Shown: positions 17,594-25,839 of the stretch, in pieces | Position numbering within the stretch: position 1 is the first letter of the stretch | Layout: each line of letters starts with the position of its first letter | Assembly (NCBI GenBank): GCA_039928615.1 | Contig: JBDSSS010000044.1 | Span: 1-64,000 of the forward strand | From: JBDSSS01 sp039928615 | GTDB taxonomy: Bacteria > Actinomycetota > Actinomycetes > Actinomycetales > Dermatophilaceae | Reading direction: 5' to 3' | DNA: 64,000 bases | The notes under the pieces: generated by a model | Seen by the model: the letters and a program-made list of their open reading frames with translations, nothing else | Told to the model about the DNA's origin: nothing | The model's database searches: none | Program-made: the position numbers and the translations under genes

Positions 17594-18295
17594 TCAGACC
17601 CTGACCGGCTCGTCGACCTCGAGCGAGCAGACCGCACTGGTCGGGTCGTCGATGCCCAGGGTGCGGAAGAGCTCCAGGGCGAGGGCCACGTGTCCGTCGG
17701 CGCTGGGGTGCACGTCGTCGTCCAGCCAGCCGTCGGGTGCGACGTCGTCGGGACCGGCGGACCGGGCCCAGCGGGCCGTGTGGTCGACGAGGACGACTCC
17801 GAGGTCGGCAGCGACGGTGCGGACCTGGGCGGCATACGCCTCGAGCTGCTCGGGCGTGCGTGACCCGGCCGCCCGGACCGGGGGCGGGGTCTGCAGGACG
17901 ACGGTCGCACCCACGTCGCGGGACCGCTGGACGATCTGGTCGAGGCGGTAGCGGTAGCCCCGCACCCCGTCCGGTCCCTCGAGCATGTCGTTGGTGCCGA
18001 ACATGACGAGCACGACGTCGGGAGCGAACCGACTCGCGCGCCAGTGGAACTCGGGCAGGAGACTGTCGGTCGTGCTCCCGGACACCCCGGAGTTGACGAC
18101 GGCGTCGCCCAGCCTGCCGAGTTCGCCCCGCACCCGCTCGGCGAAGTGCTCGACGAAGCCGCGCCGACCCCGGGTGTGCGCCACGCCCTGCGTGATGCTG
18201 TCCCCGAGGAACGCCCAGGTGACCGGTGGACCGGCGAGCACCTCGCGCAGTCGCTCGGCGTCCCGGCGGGCGTACTCGTCAGCGGTGTAGTCCAT
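17594..18295 (-). CDS. SGNH/GDSL-type esterase
   Basis: A 233-residue hydrolase with all SGNH blocks: F-L-G-D-S-I-T-Q-G (Ser), a Gly block at V-N-S-G-V-S-G-S-T-T, M-F-G-T-N-D-M (Asn) and D-D-V-H-P-S-A-D-G-H (Asp/His). It is closer to classical TesA/acetylesterase-like members than the SGNH protein at 5032. There is no signal peptide. The ATG at 18295 has TACGTT six bases upstream and no ribosome-binding site, so it is probably leaderless. Substrate unknown. Confidence 0.85.
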   Translation of the reverse strand: MDYTADEYARRDAERLREVLAGPPVTWAFLGDSITQGVAHTRGRRGFVEHFAERVRGELGRLGDAVVNSGVSGSTTDSLLPEFHWRASRFAPDVVLVMFGTNDMLEGPDGVRGYRYRLDQIVQRSRDVGATVVLQTPPPVRAAGSRTPEQLEAYAAQVRTVAADLGVVLVDHTARWARSAGPDDVAPDGWLDDDVHPSADGHVALALELFRTLGIDDPTSAVCSLEVDEPVRV

Positions 18296-18301
18296 CAGCG
18301 C

Positions 18302-18307
18302 AACGTA
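18302..18307 (-). promoter_or_regulatory. -10 box TACGTT of the SGNH esterase
   Basis: Minus-strand TACGTT, six bases, then ATG at 18295. It lies in the 71-bp gap after the Nudix gene. Confidence 0.45.
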
Positions 18308-18366
18308 ACAACCCCGCTGCCCGCCGTGACCCCCCAAGACCAGTGGGTGGGACGCCCGCAGCGGCC

Positions 18367-18915
18367 TCAGCACACATCGGGCTCGTGCCAACGGCGCAGG
18401 ACCGCGGCCCAGACCGCGGCGCTGTCCGGGACGACCGCGCCGGGGGTCGTCCCGAGGATCCGGACGAGGCGCTCCACCGTCACCCACTCCCCTCCGGCCA
18501 CCTCCTCGGGCTGCCACACGATCGGCCCGTCCCACCTCACGGTGTAACGGTGGGCGTGGTAGCGCGTGTGCGCGTCGGCGTAGGCGACCGACCCGAGCGG
18601 CACCAGGGGCCGGCCGTGCACGCCGAGCTCCTCCCGGACCTCGCGGACCGCCCCGTCGGCCGGGTCCTCGCCCGCGAGCACGACGCCCCCGGCGGCGAGG
18701 TCGAGCAGCCCGGGGTAGACGTCCTTGACCGCCGTCCGCCGGTGCAGGTAGACCCGTCCGGCCTCGTCACGGACGACGACGGACGATGCGGCGTGCCAGA
18801 GGTTCTCGGTGCGCACCCGCGACCGGGGGGCGCTGCCCACGACGCGGCCGGCCTCGTCGTAGAGAGCCACGACCTCGTCGAGGGGCCCGGTCGGCCCCGC
18901 GCTGGTGTCGGTCAC
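18367..18915 (-). CDS. Nudix hydrolase, YfcD-like
   Basis: A 182-residue protein with a full Nudix box near residues 70-92 (G-X5-E-X7-R-E-V-R-E-E-L-G-V). The preceding Y-D-E-A-G-R-V-V-G and T-E-N-L-W-H-A-A segments resemble YfcD-type Nudix enzymes related to isopentenyl-diphosphate isomerase. It hydrolyses an unknown nucleoside-diphosphate-linked substrate. The GTG at 18915 begins 7 bp after the DUF6912 stop; the longer open frame starting at 18993 overlaps that gene and is not preferred. Last gene of the WS/DGAT-DUF6912-Nudix operon. Confidence 0.85.
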   Translation of the reverse strand: MTDTSAGPTGPLDEVVALYDEAGRVVGSAPRSRVRTENLWHAASSVVVRDEAGRVYLHRRTAVKDVYPGLLDLAAGGVVLAGEDPADGAVREVREELGVHGRPLVPLGSVAYADAHTRYHAHRYTVRWDGPIVWQPEEVAGGEWVTVERLVRILGTTPGAVVPDSAAVWAAVLRRWHEPDVC

Positions 18916-18922
18916 GCTGGCC

Positions 18923-19375
18923 TCAGGCCACGAAGCCGCGCACGTCGTCGAGCTCGGTGACGTCATACCAGAGCATCTCGTCGGCCTCGTCACCCACCGC
19001 GTCCTCGTCCTCGACGTGGAAGGAGGCGATCCGACGCAGCGGGACGGGGCTCGTCAGGGCGACCGCCGAGATGGCTCCGCCCCCCTCCGGCGCGTCCGCC
19101 GGGACCGGTGAGACCGCCGACGGGTCGACGTCCGCGGCCGTGACGACCCGCCGACCGCCCGACGCGGAGCGCAGCCCGCCGGCAGCTGCGACGGCATCGC
19201 AGAAGGCGGAGTACTCGAGGTCCTCGACGTCGAGGCCCGGGGCGGCGCGCTCGAGGGCCGGCGTCACGGCATACGCGATGCGTGGCGTGCCTCCTTCGGC
19301 CGCAAGGGAACCCGTCGAGGCCAGCTGATCGAGGTCGGCCCCGCCCACGGGCACGTAGATGCGGACGACCGGCAT
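18923..19375 (-). CDS. DUF6912 family protein
   Basis: A 150-residue conserved actinobacterial protein. It starts M-P-V-V-R-I-Y-V-P and has hydrophobic beta-like strands, a central V-V-T-A-A-D-V-D segment, and an acidic D-D-V-R-G-F-V-A C-terminus. Function unknown. The A of its ATG is the final base of the TGA stop of the upstream WS/DGAT gene, so it is translationally coupled. No catalytic motif recognised. Confidence 0.75.
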   Translation of the reverse strand: MPVVRIYVPVGGADLDQLASTGSLAAEGGTPRIAYAVTPALERAAPGLDVEDLEYSAFCDAVAAAGGLRSASGGRRVVTAADVDPSAVSPVPADAPEGGGAISAVALTSPVPLRRIASFHVEDEDAVGDEADEMLWYDVTELDDVRGFVA

Positions 19376-20796
19376 CAGGACTCCCTCCCGCTCGCCAGCT
19401 CAGCGAGCGACTCGACGATCGACTGACCGAGGACGTCGACGTCGGGCATGACGTCTCGGTCCCCGTTGAGGCCGTAGAAGACGCCACCGTTGTAGGACGT
19501 GACGCCGATCGACAGGGCCTGCCCCTTGGCCAGCGGCGTCACGGGGTAGCTCGCCGTCATCTCGGCGTCCCCGGCGTAGAGCGGGGTCTGCGGCCCGGGG
19601 ACGTTGGTGATCATCACGTTGTAGAGCCGCCGCGACATCGCCGACCCGAGCCGGGCGCCCAGGGCGTGCAGCGTCGGCGGGGCGAAGCCGGCGAGGTTGG
19701 CGAGAGAGGTCGCGCCGACCGCCTGGCCACCCTCCATCTGCTGGCGCATCCCGAAGGCGATCTGGTGCAGCCGCATCGACGCTCCGGCCTCACCGACGGG
19801 GAGGCTGACGACACAGGCCATCACCTGGTTGGCGTACATCCCGGCCGGGTCGTCGCCGTAGATGCTGACCGGCACCATGGCCCGCACGACCGTCGCCGCG
19901 CTGACCGGCTCACCACGGCCGAGCAGCCACGTGCGAAACCCCCCGGCGATCGTGGCGAGGACGACGTCGTTGATGGTGACGTCCTCGGCGTAGGCGCCGC
20001 GGGCCAGCCGCCGGCGCACCGTTCGGTAGTCCTCCAGGTCGGTGCCGATCATGACCCACCGGCGGGCCGTGCCGATCTCGGCGTTGAGCGGCGAGTCCGG
20101 TGCAGGGCGCGCCGCCGTCCGGGCCACGGTCGACAGGACGGCCCCCGCGGACTCGACCGCACGGACCCCGACGTTGACGGCGTCGTTGAGCCCGCCGCGG
20201 ACGAGGTCGACGACCTGCGTGGGCCGGCGCACCGCGTCGACGAGCGCGCCGGTGACGAGCTCGACCGAGGACGGGGAGCGGTCCGGCTCCCACGGGGAGG
20301 GCTGCGCGACCTCCCCGTCGCTGCGCACCGAGTCCACGATGACGTGCGCGATGTCGAGGGCGTTGACTCCGTCGATGAGGGCGTGGTGGGTCTTGGTGAC
20401 GACGGCGAACTGTCCGTCGGCGAGACCCTCGACGACGTAGACCTCCCAGAGCGGTCGAGTGCGGTCGAGCTTGCGCGGCTGGACCCGGGACACGAAGTCC
20501 TGCAGCTGTCGGTCGCTGCCCGGTCGGGGCAGGGCGGCCCGCCGGATGTGATAGCTGATGTCGAAGGCGTCGTCGTCGACCCAGACCGGGTTGGCGAACC
20601 TCCCGGGCACGTCGCGGACCTTCTGGCGGAAGCGCGGGATGGCTCCGATCCGGCTCTCGATCAGCCCCGCGAGACGGTCGTGGTCGAAGCCGCCCGCCGG
20701 GGGCTCGAAGACCATCACCGACCCGACGTGCATCGCCGTCGTCGACTCCTCGAGGTAGAGGAACGACGCGTCGAGCGAGGTCAGCCGATCGGACAT
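19375..20796 (-). CDS. Wax ester synthase / diacylglycerol acyltransferase (WS/DGAT)
   Basis: A 473-residue acyltransferase that would make triacylglycerol or wax ester from acyl-CoA. The active-site motif H-H-A-L-I-D-G is near residue 137. The N-terminal L-T-S-L-D-A-S-F-L-Y-L-E and the later N-V-P-G-P motif near residue 393 are WS/DGAT hallmarks. No signal peptide; membrane-associated in related species. The ATG at 20796 has CAGAGT six bases upstream on the same strand. It heads an operon with DUF6912 and Nudix genes, a link to lipid storage that the sequence does not explain. Confidence 0.93.
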   Translation of the reverse strand: MSDRLTSLDASFLYLEESTTAMHVGSVMVFEPPAGGFDHDRLAGLIESRIGAIPRFRQKVRDVPGRFANPVWVDDDAFDISYHIRRAALPRPGSDRQLQDFVSRVQPRKLDRTRPLWEVYVVEGLADGQFAVVTKTHHALIDGVNALDIAHVIVDSVRSDGEVAQPSPWEPDRSPSSVELVTGALVDAVRRPTQVVDLVRGGLNDAVNVGVRAVESAGAVLSTVARTAARPAPDSPLNAEIGTARRWVMIGTDLEDYRTVRRRLARGAYAEDVTINDVVLATIAGGFRTWLLGRGEPVSAATVVRAMVPVSIYGDDPAGMYANQVMACVVSLPVGEAGASMRLHQIAFGMRQQMEGGQAVGATSLANLAGFAPPTLHALGARLGSAMSRRLYNVMITNVPGPQTPLYAGDAEMTASYPVTPLAKGQALSIGVTSYNGGVFYGLNGDRDVMPDVDVLGQSIVESLAELASGRES

Positions 20797-20802
20797 GCCC
20801 AC

Positions 20803-20808
20803 ACTCTG
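20803..20808 (-). promoter_or_regulatory. -10 box CAGAGT of the WS/DGAT operon
   Basis: Minus-strand CAGAGT, six bases, then ATG at 20796. It is a weaker -10 match but shares the spacing seen at other leaderless starts. Confidence 0.35.
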
Positions 20809-20823
20809 CCAGACGGGCCCGAA

Positions 20824-20829
20824 TACACT
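20824..20829 (+). promoter_or_regulatory. -10 box TACACT of the lipoprotein operon
   Basis: TACACT, seven bases, then ATG at 20837. It is divergent from the WS/DGAT promoter only 15 bp away. Confidence 0.45.
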
Positions 20830-20836
20830 GGGGTCC

Positions 20837-21223
20837 ATGCGAGCCAGACATGCCCTGCCGTATGCCGCGTGCCTCCTCGTGCTCTTCGCCGCCGGCGCCT
20901 GCGGCTCCGCCGACCCCGCCCCGGCCGGCCGGGGCGCGGTCGCCTCCGCGGGAGCTGCCCCCAGCCAGCGGATCGCGATCACGATCACCGGCTCGACCGT
21001 GACTCCGGCGCCCAGCCAGGTGGACCTCGCCACCGGCGCCGTCCTCGAGCTCGTCGTCACGAGCGACCACGACGACGAGCTGCATGCCCACGGCTTCGAC
21101 GTCGAGGCGGCGCTGACGGCCGGCCGGCCGGCGACGGTCCGCCTCGTCGGCGGGGAGGCCGGGGTCTACGAGGTCGAGACGCACGAGCCGGCACTGACGC
21201 TGCTCACCGTGGCTGTCCGCTGA
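20837..21223 (+). CDS. Cupredoxin-like lipoprotein
   Basis: A 128-residue exported protein. Its signal peptide ends F-A-A-G-A-C with the lipidated Cys at residue 22. The mature part has a beta-rich pattern, with T-S-D-H-D-D-E-L-H-A-H-G-F near the middle and Y-E-V-E-T-H-E near the end, giving His residues placed as in cupredoxin-like copper-binding folds, though without the usual Cys ligand. Likely anchored outside the membrane. Its stop is 4 bp before the GTG of a polytopic membrane protein, so they are probably an operon acting together. Metal binding is an inference. Confidence 0.65.
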   Translation: MRARHALPYAACLLVLFAAGACGSADPAPAGRGAVASAGAAPSQRIAITITGSTVTPAPSQVDLATGAVLELVVTSDHDDELHAHGFDVEAALTAGRPATVRLVGGEAGVYEVETHEPALTLLTVAVR

Positions 21224-21227
21224 TCAC

Positions 21228-22580
21228 GTGCCGGACACCGCTGCCGGGTTCGCCGGCTCGATCCTGACGCTTCCGGCCCACGGGGTCGGCAGCCGCGGTG
21301 ACCTCCCGCTGCCCTTCGGCGCCCTCGTCACGGCGACGCTCGCCGTGCTCGTCATTTCCTTCGTCGCCGTCGGGGCCCGGTGGCGCGAGCCGCGGATCCG
21401 GCAGGACGACGGGCTGCTGCTGCCCGCCTGGCTGGCCCGACCGCTCGACTCCCGGTGGGTCCGCGGGGCGGCACGACTCGCGGCCGCCACCCTCACGCTG
21501 TGGACCCTCGTCGCGCTGGCGGCGGGTCCCGACACGGCCACCAACCCGGCGCCGGGCGTCATCTACGTCTGGCTCTGGGTCGGTCTCGCCTTCTCCTCGA
21601 TGCTGCTCGGGCCGGTGTGGCGGGTGATCAACCCGTTCCGCGCCCTGCACACGGGTGTCCTCCGGCTCGCCCGCGTCTCGCCCGAGCTCGCCCTGCTGCC
21701 CTACCGCGCGGGCCTCTGGCCGGCCGCCGTCGGGCTCGGCGCGTTCACCTGGGTCGAGCTCGTGGCCGAGACGAACACCAGCCTGCCCTTCCTGCGGCTG
21801 CTCGTGGGTGCCTTCGTCGCGGTGACCGTGCTCGGCTCGGTCGTCTTCGGTCGCGTCTGGTTCGACGAGGCCGACCCCTTCGAGGCGTGGTCCCGACTGC
21901 TCGGCATGCTCTCCCCGGTGGGACGACGCAGCGACGGCCGACTCGTGCTGCGGACCCCGCTGCACGGCGTGTCTGGCCTGCGCGGCAGCCGCGGCCTGCT
22001 CGCGGTCGTGTCGGTCATGCTCGGCAGCACCGCCTACGACGGCTTCTCCGCGAACCTCGCGTGGGCGACCTTCGTGCAGACCTCACCGGTGCCGTCCGGT
22101 CTGCTGCGCACGGCGACCCTCCTGGCCTTCTTCGCAGCGGTCGCGCTCACCCTCGCCGTCGCGGCCGCTGTGTCCCTCCGGCTCGCCGGACGGCCCCTGT
22201 CCGAGACCCCGCGCTACGTGAGCGACCTCGCCCCCTCGATCATCCCGATCGCGGGGGGCTACGTCGTGGCGCACTACTGGTCGTTGTGGATCTACCAGGG
22301 CCAGGTCACCGCGGGCCTGCTCTCAGACCCGTTGGGCCGGGGGTCGGACCTGCTCGGCACGGGCGGGCTCACCCCGGCCGTGGGGCTCATCGAGCCGACC
22401 CTCGTCGCGACGATCCAGGCGTTCAGCATCGTCGCCGGCCACCTGCTCGGGGTGCTCGCCGCCCACGAACGGGCCGTCACCGTGCTCGACCGACGGTCGG
22501 CCGTCATCGGCCAGGTCCCGCTCATGGTCGTCATGGTCGTCTACACCCTGACCGGGCTGACGATCCTGTTCACCCCCTGA
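21228..22580 (+). CDS. Polytopic membrane protein of unknown function
   Basis: A 450-residue protein with about 10-11 hydrophobic segments across its full length (first near residues 30-50, last near 425-448). Conserved-looking polar positions sit in V-W-R-V-I-N-P-F-R, F-D-E-A-D-P-F-E-A-W-S, G-S-T-A-Y-D-G-F and Y-V-V-A-H-Y-W-S. The pattern (W-R-x-x-N-P-F) is shared by actinobacterial proteins often annotated only as hypothetical. It is paired with the cupredoxin-like lipoprotein upstream. GTG 21228 is the only close start. It converges with cpaE, with 28 bp between the stops. Confidence 0.7.
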   Translation: MPDTAAGFAGSILTLPAHGVGSRGDLPLPFGALVTATLAVLVISFVAVGARWREPRIRQDDGLLLPAWLARPLDSRWVRGAARLAAATLTLWTLVALAAGPDTATNPAPGVIYVWLWVGLAFSSMLLGPVWRVINPFRALHTGVLRLARVSPELALLPYRAGLWPAAVGLGAFTWVELVAETNTSLPFLRLLVGAFVAVTVLGSVVFGRVWFDEADPFEAWSRLLGMLSPVGRRSDGRLVLRTPLHGVSGLRGSRGLLAVVSVMLGSTAYDGFSANLAWATFVQTSPVPSGLLRTATLLAFFAAVALTLAVAAAVSLRLAGRPLSETPRYVSDLAPSIIPIAGGYVVAHYWSLWIYQGQVTAGLLSDPLGRGSDLLGTGGLTPAVGLIEPTLVATIQAFSIVAGHLLGVLAAHERAVTVLDRRSAVIGQVPLMVVMVVYTLTGLTILFTP

Positions 22581-22608
22581 CCTGGGCCACCGTTCTGGGC
22601 CACCGCGC

Positions 22609-24027
22609 TCAGGCCCGCAGCTCAGGCCCCGTGCGTTTCTGCCGGGTCACGCGCGCCCAGAAGGAGCGGCCGGCCACCTGACGGCCTGCTCCTGCCGGGA
22701 CCAGCGCGTCCGCGAGGTCCGCGACCGCCGACCTCACCCCGGAGCCCGGCGCCTGCTCGACAACCGAGCGGCCGGCCAGCAGGCACGCATCGAGCACGGC
22801 GGGCTCGTCGGGGACGAAACGCACCGTCTCGAGCCCCGCGAAGCGCCGGAGGGAGTCGGCGATACGCGTCGCCGGGTGGGCCCCGACCGCGGCCGACCGG
22901 ACCCGGTTGACGACGACGACCGGCTCCGGGGAGGGCACGGTGCCGAGCTCCTGCAGACCTCGGACGAGGCGTTGCAGGGCGACGGGGTCAGCCCCACCCA
23001 CCGCGACGACCTCGTCGGCGCACGCGAGCGAGGTGAGGGTGGCTTCGTTGCGGCGCGGGGCCGACGTGTCGTAGCTCAGCTCCTCGTCGTCCTCGAGGCA
23101 GAACCCGCAGTCGACGACGACGACCTCGACGAGCGAGCGGGCCAGCTCGAGCACCCGCTCGAGCGGCGCGGCCCGCACCTCGGTCCATCGTTCGGCCTTG
23201 GGCATGCCGGTGAGCACCCGGAGCCGGCCCGCGACGACCGGCGCCAGCCGGGCCAGGCCGGAGACGTCGAGCGTGCCCTGATCGGCGGCGCGACAGGCAG
23301 CCGCGATCCCCGGCGCCTCGTCGAGCAGACCCAGGGACTGGGCCACGCACCCTCCGTAGGTGTCGGCGTCGACGAGCAGCACGTCGACGCCCCGGCCCGC
23401 CAGCTCTGCGGCGAGGGAGGTGGCGACCGTCGTGCGTCCGGGAGCGCCGGTCGGGCCCCAGACGGCCAGGAGCCGGGCCCGGCGTGGCTCCCCGTCGCCC
23501 GGGCGGGGGTCCGGGCCACCGGTGGCCGACGCCCCGGTGCCGTTCGCCCGGTCCGCGCCCCCTCGGGCCGGGACCGGCTCTGCGTCGTCGAGGTCGCCAA
23601 CCGCTGAGAACCCGTCATCGTCCCCTCCCGGCGCGGTGGTCTCACTGGTGGTGGTCGTAGCCGGGTCGGGATCGCGGCGCTCGCGGCCGAGCACGAGCGC
23701 GAGCGCGAACTCGGTGGCCGACGCCTCCGCGGGCAGCACCTGCGAGATCGACAGCTGGTGGAGCCGCTGCTCCGCGACGTCGTCATCAGCGGGATGGAGG
23801 CCGACCACGCGCACGCCATGGGCCCGCAGCCGGCGGACCACGCTGAGGTCGAGGCCACGCAGGTCGCCGGAGACCACGGCCAGCTCCCCGACACCGGCCT
23901 CCACGACCGAGACGAGCTCGGAGACGTCGGCGCAGCGGCGCACGACCGAGACCCCGTTCACCTGTGCGAGGGTCGCGGCGACCGAGGACTCCCACTGGTG
24001 GCTGAGGGCCGTGACGACCTCGGTCAC
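22609..24027 (-). CDS. cpaE: CpaE-like MinD-family ATPase of the Tad system
   Basis: A 472-residue protein. N-terminal receiver-like domain (about 1-125), disordered T/P/G-rich linker (about 130-185), and a C-terminal SIMIBI P-loop domain beginning L-L-A-V-W-G-P-T-G-A-P-G-R-T-T near residue 187. The Walker A is unusual: where MinD/ParA has K-G-G-x-G-K-T-T this has T-G-A-P-G-R-T-T, so both lysines are replaced. Later V-V-V-D-C-G and N-R-V-R segments fit the fold. CpaE localises Tad pilus machinery at the cell pole in other bacteria. The start overlaps cpaB by 4 bp. The rest of the tad genes lie 32 kb away. Confidence 0.82.
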   Translation of the reverse strand: MTEVVTALSHQWESSVAATLAQVNGVSVVRRCADVSELVSVVEAGVGELAVVSGDLRGLDLSVVRRLRAHGVRVVGLHPADDDVAEQRLHQLSISQVLPAEASATEFALALVLGRERRDPDPATTTTSETTAPGGDDDGFSAVGDLDDAEPVPARGGADRANGTGASATGGPDPRPGDGEPRRARLLAVWGPTGAPGRTTVATSLAAELAGRGVDVLLVDADTYGGCVAQSLGLLDEAPGIAAACRAADQGTLDVSGLARLAPVVAGRLRVLTGMPKAERWTEVRAAPLERVLELARSLVEVVVVDCGFCLEDDEELSYDTSAPRRNEATLTSLACADEVVAVGGADPVALQRLVRGLQELGTVPSPEPVVVVNRVRSAAVGAHPATRIADSLRRFAGLETVRFVPDEPAVLDACLLAGRSVVEQAPGSGVRSAVADLADALVPAGAGRQVAGRSFWARVTRQKRTGPELRA

Positions 24028-24686
24028 GGCGACGGCTCCGACCTGGCGCCGGGAACGGGCACGAGCGTCAGTCGCGCGTCCGCGTCGACCGCCTCGATGA
24101 TCGTCTGCACCTGACCCGCCGGCACGTAGAGCTGCACGGCGGCCGTCCCGCTCGTGCCGAGGGAGCCGCCACCCGCCGAGACCGCTGCGACGCCGGCCCC
24201 CTGAAGGACCCTCGTCGTGGCGGGGGGCTCGTCTCGGGAGCCGATCGGCACCTTCGGCGTGACGTAGACGTCGACCCGCGCGCCGCGCAGCAGGCCCGTG
24301 GTCGTCGTCGCGTCCGACCGCACCGTGACCCGTTGGACACCGACCTCGCCGGCCGCGCCCACGGCCGAGGTGGGGACCAGCTCACCGGCGCGCACGTCGC
24401 GGAGCAGGAAGGTCCCCTCGGGCGCGGGCCGGGCCGCCGAGAGATAGCCCGCGACCCCGTCGTCGAGCCGGACGTCGGCGCGGACGAGGGACGCTGCCGT
24501 GACGGGGTCGCCGGCCACGAGATCCGTTGCCGCGACGAAGACCGGGATCCGGTCGTCCGTGCTGGCGACCGCCCGCGCACCGATGGCGGCGGCGAGCAGG
24601 ACGAGGACGATTCCGACGACGAGCCGGCTGTCGCGCCACGACGGACGCTGCAGGCGCCTCGCGGTCGGCTGAGCGATCACTGTCAT
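24024..24686 (-). CDS. cpaB: CpaB/RcpC-like SAF-domain pilus assembly protein
   Basis: A 220-residue protein with one N-terminal membrane helix (about 22-42, V-V-G-I-V-L-V-L-L-A-A-A-I-G) and an exported SAF domain (V-F-V-A-A-T-D-L-V-A-G-D-P-V-T). A second beta-rich domain follows (V-D-V-Y-V-T-P-K-V). The architecture matches Flp pilus assembly CpaB/RcpC, though it is shorter than proteobacterial forms. The ATG at 24686 has AGGGGA 6 bases upstream; an ATG 15 codons earlier lies in a 10-bp repeat and is not preferred. It overlaps cpaE by 4 bp. Confidence 0.82.
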   Translation of the reverse strand: MTVIAQPTARRLQRPSWRDSRLVVGIVLVLLAAAIGARAVASTDDRIPVFVAATDLVAGDPVTAASLVRADVRLDDGVAGYLSAARPAPEGTFLLRDVRAGELVPTSAVGAAGEVGVQRVTVRSDATTTTGLLRGARVDVYVTPKVPIGSRDEPPATTRVLQGAGVAAVSAGGGSLGTSGTAAVQLYVPAGQVQTIIEAVDADARLTLVPVPGARSEPSP

Positions 24687-24700
24687 CGCCGGTCCCCTGA

Positions 24701-24730
24701 TCTGGTGGCATCTGGTGGCATCGGATGGCA
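24701..24730. repeat. Three 10-bp tandem repeats upstream of cpaB
   Basis: TCTGGTGGCA occurs twice head-to-tail, followed by the variant TCGGATGGCA. The array lies just upstream of the cpaB ribosome-binding site, in its presumed leader. Confidence 0.85.
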
Positions 24731-24942
24731 CGGGTGCCCCACGTCGGGCACCTCCGCGTCCTCATCCTGCCGCAGCCACCCGCCCTGCGTTGGTGGTTCG
24801 CCAGCCTTGTGGAGGGAGCCGGGTCGAGAGCCCCCCCGGCAGCCTAGAATGACCTCGTCCGGTCACCGGTTGTCGTGCGTGCGCACCTCCAGCGGGGTAC
24901 GACCCTGTCACGACCCGCAGCGACCACATCGAAGGAGACAAG

Positions 24943-25170
24943 GTGGACCAGCGCTTCCTGCAGCTGACCGAGGTGTCCGAGATCCTCAACATCTCGTCAG
25001 CACAGGCCTACGCGCTCGTGCGCTCCGGAGAGCTTCCCGCCATCAAGATCGGCGGCCGCGGGCAGTGGCGGGTCGAGCGCACCGAGCTCGAGAGCTACAT
25101 CCAGCGGATGTACACCGAGACCAAGTCCTTCGTCGAGTCCCACCCGTTCGGTGGTGCCGGGGAGGGCTGA
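24943..25170 (+). CDS. BldC-like helix-turn-helix DNA-binding protein
   Basis: A 75-residue protein consisting of one MerR/excisionase-type winged helix: L-T-E-V-S-E-I-L-N-I-S-S-A-Q-A-Y-A-L-V-R-S-G-E-L-P-A-I-K-I with G-R-G-Q-W-R-V. BldC-type proteins in actinobacteria bind direct repeats and control development. The GTG start follows GAAGGAG with a suitable spacer. Which BldC paralogue this is cannot be settled here. It stands alone, divergent from cpaB and convergent with the next minus-strand gene. Confidence 0.88.
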   Translation: MDQRFLQLTEVSEILNISSAQAYALVRSGELPAIKIGGRGQWRVERTELESYIQRMYTETKSFVESHPFGGAGEG

Positions 25171-25231
25171 CCCCGCTCGGTAGGCCGCGTGGCCGCCCTC
25201 CCCCGCCCTGCCGCCCTCGGGCGAGCCGATC

Positions 25232-25774
25232 TCAGAGCCGCCGGATGAAGGCGATGGCAGCGAACGGGACGACGTGGTGGGCCACGACGTTGGCGCGCCG
25301 CCGGGGTACCTCGACCGGGTGTTCGGCCAGATCGAGGTGGTCGCCCCCGACCACGTCGACCGTGCCGGTCGTGACGCCGCCGTCCACGTCGACGAGCTCG
25401 ACCGTCGAGCGGTCGCGGCTGACCGCGCGCAGCGCCGCGCCGAGGCCGAACCGTCGGGCGACGGGTGAGGGGCCGACCGCGCGGCCCCCGGGTCCCACGA
25501 CGGACCGGACCGCAGCGAGGACGATCAGCACCGGTCGCCGGGCCGGTGTCTCGAGCAGGACCCAGTCCGGACCGACGTCGACGAGAATTCCCTCGATCGG
25601 GCCGCCCGGAAGGCGCACCGTCAACGCGGTCCCCACGTCGGCCAACAGCCGGGCGTGGAGGTCGATCAGGGCCCGCTCGCGCCGGGTCCGGTCGGCGATC
25701 TCCCAGTGCAGGTCCCTGGCCTCGTCGGAGGCAGCCTGCGCCTCCAGGTCGTCGAACAACCGGTCCCACCGCAC
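25232..25774 (-). CDS. Conserved actinobacterial protein of unknown function
   Basis: A 180-residue soluble protein. The N-terminal helical part is acidic (W-D-R-L-F-D-D-L-E-A-Q). A beta-rich segment around residues 48-75 (V-R-L-P-G-G-P-I-E-G-I-L-V-D-V-G-P-D-W) looks like a small barrel, perhaps Sm-like. A second such segment, S-T-V-E-L-V-D-V-D-G-G, lies near residue 125. The ending is hydrophobic (F-A-A-I-A-F-I-R-R-L). Not recognised as a named family. The GTG at 25774 has TAGTCT six bases upstream, so it is probably leaderless. Confidence 0.7.
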   Translation of the reverse strand: MRWDRLFDDLEAQAASDEARDLHWEIADRTRRERALIDLHARLLADVGTALTVRLPGGPIEGILVDVGPDWVLLETPARRPVLIVLAAVRSVVGPGGRAVGPSPVARRFGLGAALRAVSRDRSTVELVDVDGGVTTGTVDVVGGDHLDLAEHPVEVPRRRANVVAHHVVPFAAIAFIRRL

Positions 25775-25780
25775 CCCGTC

Positions 25781-25786
25781 AGACTA
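25781..25786 (-). promoter_or_regulatory. -10 box TAGTCT
   Basis: Minus-strand TAGTCT, six bases, then the GTG at 25774; no ribosome-binding site and no clear -35. Confidence 0.45.
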
Positions 25787-25839
25787 CTGACCCCCCGTGG
25801 CGTTCGGGGGCCTTCCGTCCACAGCGAACATACGCACTC

